Part shown: one piece after another, positions 8,391 through 16,417 of the stretch
Layout: every line of letters starts with the position of its first letter
How positions within the stretch are numbered: position 1 is the first letter of the stretch
Virus record (IMG/VR): IMGVR_UViG_3300034027_000007
Location: 1 to 55,413 of that record
Reading direction: 5' to 3' (one strand)
From: a virus
DNA length: 55,413 nucleotides
The notes under the pieces: model-generated
Database searches by the model: none
The model's input: only the letters and a program-made list of their open reading frames with translations
Told to the model about the DNA's origin: nothing
Position numbers and translations under genes: made by a program

Positions 8391-9536
8391 CTATTCTAAC
8401 TCGGCTTTCATAATGTCAACTACTTCGGGAATCGTTAGCAGCATCCCTTCCGAAGGGCTGCTTTGTCCCTCATAGTCAAACACTCGCGGTTCAAAACCGA
8501 CGTAAGGACGCGGAATCCCCAACAGAGAGCGCTTTAAACATTCCCTTTCTGTCAGCTTGTCCCATACCCGCCTAGTCCCGTAGTTTGGCGGGCCCGATGG
8601 GTGCATCGGGACGTGATTTAAGCTAAAGTGCATACCCACTATGTACAAGTCGGGCAAAACGCTGCTCTCGCCATCTACAGCGCCGGGTGTGGGTAGCATT
8701 AAACCCTGCGGCGAACAATTTAGGGTCAGATAACGATCGCGGACTGTTAAAGTCATGTTTGCGGTCGGCATTTTAATGCGGGCCCATTCTATCAAGTGGC
8801 GATCGTTGATGGCCCCGATATATCCTCGCCCGTCCAAAATAGCCACACCCTCAAGGGCCCGGAAACGGTCATAAAGGCTGATCTCTTCCATCTGGTATCT
8901 AACAATTTGCTCGGTTGCCTGCTGTCTCATTTCACCTTGTCCCGGCCACATACAGCCCCCTAGAGCGGCTGAGATCAGCCATTCTGTAAACTTCTGAAAC
9001 AGTCGGGACTGATGGATCATCCGCTCGCCCACTGTCCACAAGTCAGGGTTTGGCTTTAGGTCAAAATAAGCTCGCACATCATCTGCAATCTTATCAAAGG
9101 TTGCAACGACAAGACGGCTAAAAACTTCTAAATCCGCTAACCCCTCACTGACTGGCAATTCGTAAATTTCCCCATAGTAGGAAATAGCGAGCAATTGCCG
9201 TCTAATTAAAGGTAAATTGCAGGACAAGCTCGGCACTTTAGTCTCAGCGCTAATAGATAAAACTTGCAGCCAAGCAGCCGCCGCGCATACGCTAGCGGTT
9301 AACTTTCTGGTTAAAAAACACGCAGATTTAGGTATAACAACATCGCTGTTTATTTCCTCTATCAAAGTGTTAGCGCCGTTATAACGGTGATGATTGAAAT
9401 GGTAATCGTTTTCAAGTTTTTTCCAGCCGTCCATCGCATCTCCGAGCATGATCTCGGGTCTAGCATCAACAGGTTTGATGCTTCCCCAGTAGACGTTATC
9501 TACTTCTACTCTGTAAACGTATCCTCTCGCGTCCAT
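8391..9536 (-). CDS. Hypothetical protein (381 aa)
   Basis: I do not recognise a family. The protein has an N-terminal acidic region with DYHFNHHRYNGANT (residues about 44-57), a histidine-rich stretch reminiscent of metal sites, then a helical centre with many Trp and Tyr, and a Pro-Gly-rich C-terminal part. No signal peptide is seen; the Ala-rich segment TASVCAAAAWLQVL is only moderately hydrophobic. It lies in a minus-strand run with the 201-aa gene upstream and the HD gene downstream. AAGG about 14 nt before the ATG is a possible ribosome binding site. Confidence 0.8.
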   Translation of the reverse strand: MDARGYVYRVEVDNVYWGSIKPVDARPEIMLGDAMDGWKKLENDYHFNHHRYNGANTLIEEINSDVVIPKSACFLTRKLTASVCAAAAWLQVLSISAETKVPSLSCNLPLIRRQLLAISYYGEIYELPVSEGLADLEVFSRLVVATFDKIADDVRAYFDLKPNPDLWTVGERMIHQSRLFQKFTEWLISAALGGCMWPGQGEMRQQATEQIVRYQMEEISLYDRFRALEGVAILDGRGYIGAINDRHLIEWARIKMPTANMTLTVRDRYLTLNCSPQGLMLPTPGAVDGESSVLPDLYIVGMHFSLNHVPMHPSGPPNYGTRRVWDKLTERECLKRSLLGIPRPYVGFEPRVFDYEGQSSPSEGMLLTIPEVVDIMKAELE

Positions 9537-9562
9537 TAGTGTTTACCTTGCGTTTGTGTTAA

Positions 9563-10168
9563 TTACCAGGGAATGTCTGACCAATGCCCGGTAAAACGAG
9601 ATTTTAGATAGTAGTAGCCGAGCGCGTTTAAACGCTTGTAAATTTCCCCTTTATTGTACCAAGCTAGAATGATTTTTTCGTCAGGGTGGTGACTAGCCAA
9701 AATTTCAACTGCTGCCTTAAACTTCTTTCGAGGTGTGCAGGCTTCTAAGCGCTGCCTGTTGCGAGCTAGCTTGAGATTGTGTTCGATCTCCTGCCGTTCG
9801 AGAGTATCAACAGTGCTGTTAATAACCTCAACCAAAAGATCGTCTATTTCATCCTTTAGCATCACTGTGTGCAGCCTGTCTTCTAAATCCTCAAAAACAA
9901 CGTCCAAAGCGTATGGTGTGCAATTCTCATAGAAGTTATTGAGAATAACACCGCGCTTGTCATCATCGTGATAAAAGTTGTCAGAGTCTGCAAACTGATT
10001 TTTAGTGTACTTGACCAATTCAGTAACAAAATCGCCCGCTAATTCGTCAAACGTTGACTTTTTTTGTCCGATCGCTTCATCCCCACTATTGACCAATATA
10101 AATCGATCGATTGCCTTCAATAATGCCGTGCTAATTGAAATACCTTTTAAGCATTTAGGTTTTGCCAT
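9563..10168 (-). CDS. Hypothetical protein (201 aa)
   Basis: No family recognised. The protein is mixed-charge and helical: an N-terminal segment KPKCLKGISISTALLKAIDRF, an acidic middle with DNFYHDDDKRG, and a basic aromatic end (YYYLKSRFTGHWSDIPW). AGGA lies 10 nt before the ATG. The 18-bp hairpin repeat (10195-10212) is in its leader. Confidence 0.8.
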   Translation of the reverse strand: MAKPKCLKGISISTALLKAIDRFILVNSGDEAIGQKKSTFDELAGDFVTELVKYTKNQFADSDNFYHDDDKRGVILNNFYENCTPYALDVVFEDLEDRLHTVMLKDEIDDLLVEVINSTVDTLERQEIEHNLKLARNRQRLEACTPRKKFKAAVEILASHHPDEKIILAWYNKGEIYKRLNALGYYYLKSRFTGHWSDIPW

Positions 10169-10194
10169 AATTTTGTCCTGTAAGGTTTTTAGGT

Positions 10195-10212
10195 GCGGTT
10201 AACCACCACCGC
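10195..10212 (-). repeat. 18-bp intergenic hairpin repeat, copy 2
   Basis: It is identical to 8349-8366. Here it lies in the gap between two minus-strand genes, upstream of the ATG at 10168, and is not followed by a long T tract. Confidence 0.55.
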
Positions 10213-10233
10213 AAGGGCTTCTAAATCGATCGA

Positions 10234-11028
10234 TTAAACTGTTCCCAACTGACCCAAACAAGCTCGCAATTCTGCAAGCACTGCTTGTATGTAGCGGTTA
10301 TTTTTAGTAGTTCGCCACCGACTGTCTATCACCTTGTAAGTGTTGCTCGCGTTGCGGTTTGCCGTGACGCGCAACGGAAGATCGACGCCGGGCCTCACAC
10401 CCGCTTGCCTGTCGCTTGGATCGCCCTCAATTTCACTGATGGCACAAACCAGCTTAACAATCGGGTGATCGGTCAGAGGGTCAATAATGCTGAATTGCCG
10501 ATAGCTTTGACCGCCATCGATAGAGACAGCCCCCGACATCAACGGCGCGGCCCAGATAATGCTTACTGGCGGTTGCGGTGCTTCAGTCGCGGTGCTGTTT
10601 GGGAGCGAATCGAACAGCGCCATAGAGTTAGCAGCCAAAGCACCGATCTTTGCTCGGATCACCGCCTCGAATTGGTCATTGAGTTCGCTCAAACGATCGC
10701 TGAACTCGCGGGCGCTGTCTTGGTCATTAGACATAATGGCAGCTTGCTCGGCATCGGCTACCCGATCGATCTCTGCCAAAATTTCCGCCTCGATGTCGGT
10801 GTCTGCCGTGTCCGGGACATTTCCGGGACGTGCATCGGACACGGTAGCAACTGCCGGGACGGCTTCAACTGCTGGGACTGCAACAGCGACAGCGGCCAAA
10901 ATGCCAGAAATCCAGCTAGTTTTGAATCGAGCATCCCCTGCGGGTTCTGCGTTGGTTTGGATTGCAATCTGTTTGAGATCCTTAATAGGTAGTTGGATCA
11001 GTGCTTCTGCGGTATAATTGATAGTCAT
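10234..11028 (-). CDS. Hypothetical protein with SAP-like N-terminus (264 aa)
   Basis: Residues about 10-42 (LIQLPIKDLKQIAIQTN ... RFKTSWISGIL) look like a SAP-type helix-extension-helix DNA-binding motif. An Ala-Val-Pro linker follows (PAVEAVPAV), then an acidic coiled segment, then a C-terminal domain with no known match. I place the start at ATG 11028 rather than the TTG at 11100: the TTG lies inside the promoter leader, and the conserved AAACCACCTTAA element lies between the two. An 11-bp repeat cluster (10808-10840) lies inside the gene. It is divergent from the oxygenase gene at 11283. Confidence 0.75.
   Translation of the reverse strand: MTINYTAEALIQLPIKDLKQIAIQTNAEPAGDARFKTSWISGILAAVAVAVPAVEAVPAVATVSDARPGNVPDTADTDIEAEILAEIDRVADAEQAAIMSNDQDSAREFSDRLSELNDQFEAVIRAKIGALAANSMALFDSLPNSTATEAPQPPVSIIWAAPLMSGAVSIDGGQSYRQFSIIDPLTDHPIVKLVCAISEIEGDPSDRQAGVRPGVDLPLRVTANRNASNTYKVIDSRWRTTKNNRYIQAVLAELRACLGQLGTV
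10808..10840. repeat. 11-bp repeat cluster 1 (coding)
   Basis: Three consecutive 11-bp units: GTGTCCGGGAC, ATTTCCGGGAC and GTGCATCGGAC. They lie inside the gene 10234-11028. The same unit recurs at 13059, 14921, 15048, 16328 and 19181. Confidence 0.7.
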
Positions 11029-11042
11029 GACATTTGCGAGCT

Positions 11043-11130
11043 TTAAGGTGGTTTGCTGTGTTAGGCGGGTGTTGAGCTGTGGGACGGTCAACACCCGCAA
11101 TTATTTACACTATACCACCCTATCTTAAGC
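11043..11130 (-). promoter_or_regulatory. Conserved promoter and leader element (minus)
   Basis: On the minus strand TTAAGATAGGGTGG is followed by TATAGTGTA (-10 at 11109-11114). GCAAACCACCTTAA occurs at 11043-11056, shortly before the ATG at 11028. This is one half of a divergent pair with the block at 11231-11275. Confidence 0.7.
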
Positions 11131-11230
11131 AATCGGGATAAGCTTAAAATAGGGTTTATTAATATTTAATGAGTTTTTCGCTTTGCTGATAACATAAGCT
11201 TATTAGAGCGCTTGTGGTTTTTGCCGGGAT

Positions 11231-11275
11231 ATGTAAGATAAGCTGGGATAGTGTACAGCTAACGCAAACCACCTT
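11231..11275 (+). promoter_or_regulatory. Conserved promoter and leader element (plus)
   Basis: TGTAAGATAAGCTGG is followed by GATAGTGTA (-10-like GATAGT at 11247-11252), then GCAAACCACCTTAAAG, then the ATG at 11283. It is a divergent copy of the element at 11043-11130. Confidence 0.65.
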
Positions 11276-11282
11276 AAAGACT

Positions 11283-11831
11283 ATGGAAACGATCGCCACG
11301 CTAGACAAAACGCAAGCAGATCAACTGCTCGACTGGTGCAGCCGTCAGGAATTGGGCCCCGAACACTATGCCGGAAAACTTACCGCCCGCCGTCAGAAAT
11401 GGTGGGGGCTTGAGGCTGAGATCCTCGGCTCTAGCGGCCGTTGGCTCGTTCACCAGCGGGACGCGATTCAATCTGATGAGTATTTAGCCAGCTTAAAGGC
11501 TAAGTACCGCCCTGACGCTAATTCTGTTTTGCTCTACCGCTATGAGATAGGGGCCGGCATTGGTGAGCACAGCGACAAGGATTGCTTTGAGCCGATGGTT
11601 GTTTTGGTCAATCTTATTGACGAACTGCCGGATCTGTTTGGCGGCCGCCCGCCTTGTCGCTTCCGGTACGGCTCCAAACCGGGCAAGGCCGGCACGTTTG
11701 AATCCGTACCGCGTTACCTTGACCTACAGCACGGTCAAATAGTGCAATTTAACAGCCGAGTCCTTCACGGCTTACCCAAGCTTAAAACGGCTCGCTATAG
11801 CCTCCAATTTCGCCGAGTAGTTACCCCATAA
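11283..11831 (+). CDS. AlkB-like 2-oxoglutarate-Fe(II) oxygenase (182 aa)
   Basis: Predicted non-haem iron dioxygenase; AlkB-family members remove alkyl groups from DNA or RNA bases. The iron ligands are visible: H96 and D98 in IGEHSDKD and H162 in LHGLP, followed by R171 and R177 (TARYSLQFRR), which would bind 2-oxoglutarate. YRYEIGAGIGEHSD matches the usual strand before HxD. Length suits a minimal AlkB-like domain. I choose ATG 11283 because the conserved leader element ends just before it; the upstream GTG-type start at 11214 would run through the promoter. It heads a short plus-strand operon with the next two genes. Confidence 0.75.
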   Translation: METIATLDKTQADQLLDWCSRQELGPEHYAGKLTARRQKWWGLEAEILGSSGRWLVHQRDAIQSDEYLASLKAKYRPDANSVLLYRYEIGAGIGEHSDKDCFEPMVVLVNLIDELPDLFGGRPPCRFRYGSKPGKAGTFESVPRYLDLQHGQIVQFNSRVLHGLPKLKTARYSLQFRRVVTP

Positions 11832-11845
11832 TCGCAGGAGTTCCA

Positions 11846-12220
11846 ATGGCTAAGAATACTTATGTTGCAATCGAGCAAGCGGCTATTTTGTTAAAGCAAT
11901 TATGCTCGCAAGTCAATCAAGCCGCTTTAGGTTTCACAACTGAACACGAGAATGTAATCATCAGTTTTGAGGACGTTTTGCCCACTTCTGGCACTCGGAC
12001 ATTCTGTAAGGCTGTCATAGTGTCCGAGGCTGAGTTAAACGAACTCAGAGAAGCACAGAACGAGCTAGCGGCAATCAAGGCCGGAAATATGGCTGAGGCA
12101 ATGGCAAGCGGTAAGCGCTTGAGGTCGGCTACCATACCCGAGCTATATCAAGAGCTAGGTTTTAAACTCGGAATGGTGCAGCGGCCACCGCTCAACTCCG
12201 AGGGCAACCCAAATGATTAG
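11846..12220 (+). CDS. Hypothetical protein (124 aa)
   Basis: No family recognised. The protein is largely helical with a predicted coiled region (ELNELREAQNELAAIKAGNMAEAM) and a C-terminal segment IPELYQELGFKLGM. CAGGAG lies 8 nt before the ATG. Its 3' end overlaps the antitoxin-like gene by 8 nt, so the two are probably translationally coupled. Confidence 0.8.
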   Translation: MAKNTYVAIEQAAILLKQLCSQVNQAALGFTTEHENVIISFEDVLPTSGTRTFCKAVIVSEAELNELREAQNELAAIKAGNMAEAMASGKRLRSATIPELYQELGFKLGMVQRPPLNSEGNPND

Positions 12221-12443
12221 CGAGCGGCCCGAGTTTGTGTTTACTTTAGAAGAAGCACAAAGCAATCTAGCAGCGCTCTGCGAGCAAGCTAAGAACAATC
12301 AGAACATTGTGATCCGCCTCCCTGACGGCACTCAATTCGCTCTAGTTACGGTTGAGGATTTAAACGCTCTAATAGACCAAGCGCATCAACTGATGCAAGT
12401 TTGCCACAGAGAGATTGAGAACCTCGGCTCAATCCTCAAATAA
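12213..12443 (+). CDS. Phd/YefM-like antitoxin (76 aa)
   Basis: The pattern FTLEEAQSNLAALCEQAK, then IVIRLPDGTQFALVTVEDLNAL, matches the Phd/YefM antitoxin N-terminal dimerisation and DNA-binding domain (T-L-x2-A-x3-L-x2-L, then a beta hairpin and S/D-x-L). No Doc, RelE or other toxin gene is adjacent: a terminator follows, and then a minus-strand gene. It may act as an orphan transcription regulator, or neutralise a host toxin in trans. The family call is by pattern only. Confidence 0.65.
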   Translation: MISERPEFVFTLEEAQSNLAALCEQAKNNQNIVIRLPDGTQFALVTVEDLNALIDQAHQLMQVCHREIENLGSILK

Positions 12444-12457
12444 CGCTAACAGGGAAT

Positions 12458-12488
12458 AAAAAACCGCTCTACAGTTGGGCGGTTTTTT
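12458..12488. terminator. Bidirectional terminator
   Basis: AAAAAACCGC and GCGGTTTTTT form a 10-bp stem with an 11-nt loop between convergent genes. T tracts are present on both strands. It ends the oxygenase-antitoxin operon and the minus-strand ATPase operon. Confidence 0.9.
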
Positions 12489-12503
12489 ACTGTCTTTACC
12501 AGC

Positions 12504-13508
12504 TTAAAAGGGGATTGGGTCTATATCGTTTAAATGATCGTTTAATCGTTTCTGGGGTGCTACAACTTGACCGTCTATCATGGGTTGCCATCTTTGCTCT
12601 GGAAACAAATTGAACTGTTTGCCCTCGTTATTCCTGATAATTCCGTTTGATGACACATAAGTAGTTGTGAGGGTGTAGCCGTCCTTAAGTTTAATTACTG
12701 TCGGCTCTTTCTTGAACGGCAAACCTGTATATTTTCGCCAGTCCTGCTTGGGTTTTATCCAAATAGGGAATCGGATAGACAAGCCACCGTCACCGATGAA
12801 AATGTGCAATTGCACAAGGTTTGCGCCTGTCCAGTGTACGCACGTCATTGTATCCACATTAATCATCCGCTCGCCCCAAAAATGATTAATGTTTGCCTTA
12901 ATTTCATCCCAATTAATCAAGCGAGAGTCACAGTACAAAACCCGACTTTTTATCACTGGATCTCTTAATTCCTTCCGCAACAAATAGAGCGCTCTGACCA
13001 CACTTACTAAATTTATCGAATAATCGATCACCGTTTCTCGCTTGCCGCGCTTCCACAAGTCCCGGACATTTCCCGGACATGACGGGGTAATCCCAAAGCC
13101 GAGATTGCTTTGTGCTAACTGTTCTAAATTATACCCACGTCGGCAGATTCCACTTAGAGGCTCGCCCGCCGCCCTCCGAACCTCAACCATCAAATCGTAG
13201 GTTGTGGTTAGGTTTATCCCGTAGGCGGCGCAAAGTTTGTCCCCAAACTCTAAGCCGTTAAAGCTGACAATCTCATCGGCCTCGCGGATCAGTGACTCAA
13301 CCCGCAAAAAACCGTCATCTTTCGTGAAGGCATAAAACTGCCGATCCTCTGGGAACCAGTCGGCATGAACCGCAAACACCGCTAAACCTAAATAACCATA
13401 GTCTGTCCAGTCCGCCTTATCTCTGATCCGGTTTTCCGGCGTGACGGCGTACACTAAGGTCTTTTTTGCGGGCTGCTTGCCAAACAACAGGGATTTAATA
13501 AAGCTCAT
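12504..13508 (-). CDS. RNase H-fold (DEDD-type) exonuclease-like protein (334 aa)
   Basis: The N-terminal part follows the RNase_H_2/DEDD layout: YGYLGLAVFAV (first strand), then a length of spacer, then LIREADEIVSFNGLEFGDKL (the 'a-D-x-I-V-x-F-N-x3-F-D' motif), then TYDLMVEVRRAAGEPL (conserved Asp in Y-D-L) and YNLEQLAQSNLGF. This suggests a 3'-5' exonuclease-like fold; the first acidic residue is not obvious, so activity is uncertain. The C-terminal third is unknown. The last residues, DIDPIPF, resemble the C-terminal tail of bacterial SSB. An 11-bp repeat cluster lies at 13059-13083. It is the last gene of the minus-strand ATPase operon. Confidence 0.65.
   Translation of the reverse strand: MSFIKSLLFGKQPAKKTLVYAVTPENRIRDKADWTDYGYLGLAVFAVHADWFPEDRQFYAFTKDDGFLRVESLIREADEIVSFNGLEFGDKLCAAYGINLTTTYDLMVEVRRAAGEPLSGICRRGYNLEQLAQSNLGFGITPSCPGNVRDLWKRGKRETVIDYSINLVSVVRALYLLRKELRDPVIKSRVLYCDSRLINWDEIKANINHFWGERMINVDTMTCVHWTGANLVQLHIFIGDGGLSIRFPIWIKPKQDWRKYTGLPFKKEPTVIKLKDGYTLTTTYVSSNGIIRNNEGKQFNLFPEQRWQPMIDGQVVAPQKRLNDHLNDIDPIPF
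13059..13083. repeat. 11-bp repeat cluster 2 (coding)
   Basis: On the minus strand two units, ATGTCCGGGAA and ATGTCCGGGAC, stand in tandem. They encode part of the exonuclease-like protein around CPGNVRD. Confidence 0.65.
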
Positions 13509-13708
13509 AAGTACCTCAAACGTTGATTTTGCGTGACGGTGTTTTGGGAGTTAGCGGCCAAAGTGCGATCGGTGCTTCCGGCGCATACAGGACAAGACTT
13601 GTAATTGATGAGCCGTTCTGTTTTTCCGGCAGATTTTTTTAGTGTTTGCCGAGGCCGGGGTTTTTTTACCGATGTTTGCCGGAGTTCCGGTAAAAACGCT
13701 GATCGCAC
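13505..13708 (-). CDS. Small ORF with CPVC motif, uncertain (67 aa)
   Basis: A GTG-started frame ends with a TGA that overlaps the ATG of the downstream exonuclease-like gene by four bases (ATGA), an arrangement typical of coupled genes. It is basic, with SCPVCAGS near residue 40, but only one CxxC pair. A second frame (13551-13739) is also open here. I see no strong ribosome binding site, so it may not be expressed. Confidence 0.3.
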   Translation of the reverse strand: MRSAFLPELRQTSVKKPRPRQTLKKSAGKTERLINYKSCPVCAGSTDRTLAANSQNTVTQNQRLRYL

Positions 13709-13845
13709 GTCGGCAAGTGAGTAGAGGGGCTTTCAGCAATTTTAAGACAAGGTAGCAGCGATCGCCGTTGCCGATGCTCCGGCAGATACTGCCAGAGAAA
13801 AAAGACTAAAAACGGCTGTAAGCCTTACTGGTTATATGTCGGTGG
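13709..13845. other. Spacer with short CCGGCA-type repeats
   Basis: No supported gene. Together with 13600-13708 the stretch is rich in TGCCGG/CCGGCA words (for example at 13681, 13789, 13853 and 13876), which could form several weak hairpins. Nothing else recognised. Confidence 0.4.
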
Positions 13846-16296
13846 CTACTTGCCGGAGGTTGCCGGAGTCTCGCCGGCCTTTGGTAAACGGAATGTTTTC
13901 CTACACTGGCGGTTGCCGCACTCATAGCGCGGCGTCCCGTCTTTGTAAGGCTTTAGGGGGTGTATTGTCGTGTACAAGCAATTCGGACAAGCCGCGAATT
14001 CATCCAAACCGCGATCGGCGTTTTCGCTTTCATTCTGGCGGTGCGGTGAGGTAACGCGGGCCCCTTCGGGAAACCGCAGCCCGTCCAGAGAAAAATCGCT
14101 GTAGGCAGGCTGCTGCACAAAGAAAGGCTCGAACGATGGCGCAACAACCAGGGCGATTCTATAAGCGTTTGGCGAGACTTTCTTAGAGTCGCCTATTTTT
14201 GGGCGAGCTGTAAGCCCTTCCTGCTCGTTTAAGAGGTCGCAGAGGCTGTTTAGTTGGTTTAGCTTATCCAGTAACTCAGCGCGGTTTGCAGCCGCTTTAT
14301 TGCTGTTTATATACGCTTTAGCTTGCTCTGAGGTCAGCACCATTGTGCAGTTGAGAAAGTCCTCTTTCATTAACCGGGTCGCGTTGCCCGTGTTTTTCTC
14401 GCCCTCTTCCGTCTTTTTCGTTCTTGCACCGCCGCTGAGGCCTGACACGTTCAACCCTTGCCCTGCCGATACAAACCCCATGTTTGTATGGTCAGACAAC
14501 TGATACATATCTTTGAAGAAGCGGCCGATCTCTTCGTAGTCCCGAGCGGTGGCATTATCTTCATCTAGGGCCATAACAAGATAATCTCTCTTGCTGGCTT
14601 CCTCTAAATTGTTCCTACGCCACTTAAACTCGCGGTGAAAGGCTTCTAACGCTTGCACGATGGTTTGTTCGGCGTTCATTCCCGGCTGTACAATGCCGGG
14701 GATTTTAAACCAGTCCTTAACCGATCCGGGGATAGGGTTAACGAGCCAAAGCACCCCTCTGTTTAGCTTGGCTAGCTCTACCGCGATCCGCTCTAGCAGC
14801 GGTGACTTACCGCCCGTGCTGCCTGCACAAACCCTCACTCGGTTGGTGAACTTAGTCCGCACCACTTCCCCAAACTGATCTGCCGGAAAACACCCCAATT
14901 CGATAAATTTATCGCGGTGTATGTCCGGCTCGTGTCTGGTTTGCGGCTCAAAGTCTAACCCTTTCTGTACTTTCGTTTTAGGCTTCTTGACCCGACTTAA
15001 ATCGGTTGTCAATAAGCCCCCAATAGTTGATAAATCGCTGTTGTCTCGTGTCCGGTTCATGTCCGCGTCATGTCCGGGACGTGTCTGGTTTACGGAAAAA
15101 ATCTCGACACTCACTAAAAAATCCTGCGGGTGCAACTTAAATTTTAATTCTCTGGTAGATAAACCCATTAACCCCCGCTGGTTTGTCACCTTGTTAAATT
15201 CTTCTGATGACAATTTAGTTTGGTCAGGGTTGCGATCGATCTTGAATTTAAGGCAATAGCCGCCTACTATTAAGTCAGTGCTGTGTGCATCAAATGTTAC
15301 ACCGTATTTATGGAAATGATCGATTATGGTATTGCCGATCTGATCTGGGTCAGTCAAACCCGAGAAACGGCGCGGCGCTTCATATTCGGCAATTTTCTGT
15401 TTTAAAATTGCGTTTTCTCCTGCTAGTTGGAGAAATTCAGAATCGCGGGCGCTCATCTCCTGTTTGTAAGCATTTTCTATTTGTGGCAGGGTGTTTTTTT
15501 CAATTGACTCCATTACATTTTGTTTGTCTCCTAAATCTTCCTGCAATATTGCAATAGCTTGTTTGAGCTTGGCAATCTCAGCGAGCTTGCTCTCAATAGC
15601 TTGACCTACTGCTTGCTGAGTGTAAGGGGCGATTTTGTTTCTAATTTCTAATTCCAACTTATAGTTAAAGTTAGTTTGTAGCTTGTCTAGCTCTAGGACT
15701 GTTTGTGCTAGCTCGCTGTCTAGATCGTCTTTTGCCGCTTCTAACTCTAGTACCTGTTCCTCTAAAGTCTTGTTGACTTCCTCCAATTCGGCAAGCTCGG
15801 CTAAGGTAGACTCTAAAGCCTGATTTTTTTCTGATAACTTTCTTTTTAGTGTCCCGATCAGTTCTTGCACTGGGGGCGAATCTAAAATTTTGGGGTTTTT
15901 TCCTGACTCCCAGTATCTAAGCCCTAATTCTAATTCCTCGCAGCGTCCCCTTAAATCGCTGACAGTCCGCTCTAATTCATCCCGATAGTGATTCCTCTCA
16001 GCGGTCATCTTCTCAAGCTCAGAGCGCAATTCTAGCTCTAAGATTGTTAATTTGCTCTTGGCATTCTCTAGCTCTAAAAGCAGTTCCTCTTGTTTCTCTT
16101 CCAACAGCCCTATAGCGTCCCGAGCGCCAAAGTTACAAGCGCTTGCACCCGCCAAAAATCCCGAAGTAAGGGCAAGACCGCTAGCAGCCAGCGGCGCTAA
16201 TCCCAAGCCGCCCAAAACAGCGACTACACCCAACCCGCCAAAGCTGACCGTGCCAAGCAGAGAAAACATTTTTGCTATCTCGTTTTTGGTACTCAT
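13846..16296 (-). CDS. Membrane-anchored coiled-coil P-loop ATPase with zinc ribbon (816 aa)
   Basis: Residues about 10-55 are hydrophobic and Gly-rich (two possible membrane segments). Residues about 60-305 are a long coiled coil rich in Leu, Glu and Lys. A linker follows, then a P-loop: CAGSTGGKSP (Walker A, K497) and YLVMALDED (Walker B, D578). Residues 770-798 are a four-Cys zinc ribbon (CPNC ... CGNRQC). I choose ATG 16296 because AGGAG lies 9-10 nt upstream; a start 11 codons upstream lacks one. The layout suggests a membrane-tethered motor acting on DNA, for example in segregation or transfer, but I know no exact family and the role is inferred. Three 11-bp repeat clusters lie inside or just upstream of it. 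Confidence 0.75.
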   Translation of the reverse strand: MSTKNEIAKMFSLLGTVSFGGLGVVAVLGGLGLAPLAASGLALTSGFLAGASACNFGARDAIGLLEEKQEELLLELENAKSKLTILELELRSELEKMTAERNHYRDELERTVSDLRGRCEELELGLRYWESGKNPKILDSPPVQELIGTLKRKLSEKNQALESTLAELAELEEVNKTLEEQVLELEAAKDDLDSELAQTVLELDKLQTNFNYKLELEIRNKIAPYTQQAVGQAIESKLAEIAKLKQAIAILQEDLGDKQNVMESIEKNTLPQIENAYKQEMSARDSEFLQLAGENAILKQKIAEYEAPRRFSGLTDPDQIGNTIIDHFHKYGVTFDAHSTDLIVGGYCLKFKIDRNPDQTKLSSEEFNKVTNQRGLMGLSTRELKFKLHPQDFLVSVEIFSVNQTRPGHDADMNRTRDNSDLSTIGGLLTTDLSRVKKPKTKVQKGLDFEPQTRHEPDIHRDKFIELGCFPADQFGEVVRTKFTNRVRVCAGSTGGKSPLLERIAVELAKLNRGVLWLVNPIPGSVKDWFKIPGIVQPGMNAEQTIVQALEAFHREFKWRRNNLEEASKRDYLVMALDEDNATARDYEEIGRFFKDMYQLSDHTNMGFVSAGQGLNVSGLSGGARTKKTEEGEKNTGNATRLMKEDFLNCTMVLTSEQAKAYINSNKAAANRAELLDKLNQLNSLCDLLNEQEGLTARPKIGDSKKVSPNAYRIALVVAPSFEPFFVQQPAYSDFSLDGLRFPEGARVTSPHRQNESENADRGLDEFAACPNCLYTTIHPLKPYKDGTPRYECGNRQCRKTFRLPKAGETPATSGK
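14921..14942. repeat. 11-bp repeat cluster 3 (coding)
   Basis: Two units, ATGTCCGGCTC and GTGTCTGGTTT, lie inside the ATPase gene. Confidence 0.55.
15048..15091. repeat. 11-bp repeat cluster 4 (coding)
   Basis: Four consecutive 11-bp units: GTGTCCGGTTC, ATGTCCGCGTC, ATGTCCGGGAC and GTGTCTGGTTT. They lie inside the ATPase gene although 11 bp is not a codon multiple, which argues for selection at the DNA level. Confidence 0.75.
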
Positions 16297-16327
16297 AAAA
16301 AATAACTCCTGTGTTTGTGTCTCGATC

Positions 16328-16349
16328 ATGTCCGGGTCATGTCCGGGAC
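16328..16349. repeat. 11-bp repeat cluster 5 (intergenic)
   Basis: ATGTCCGGGTC and ATGTCCGGGAC stand in tandem, followed by ATGAC. They lie 32 nt upstream of the ATPase start. Confidence 0.7.
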
Positions 16350-16417
16350 ATGACTTTAAGTAAAAAAAAGGGGCGATGCACCCCTTGAATATTTAGCAGT
16401 TAGATGCCTGTGTTTGG

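Noticed and set aside
11214-11282. Longer N-terminus of the AlkB-like protein
   Set aside because: The added part would be translated from the promoter and leader element; the ATG at 11283 fits the conserved layout.
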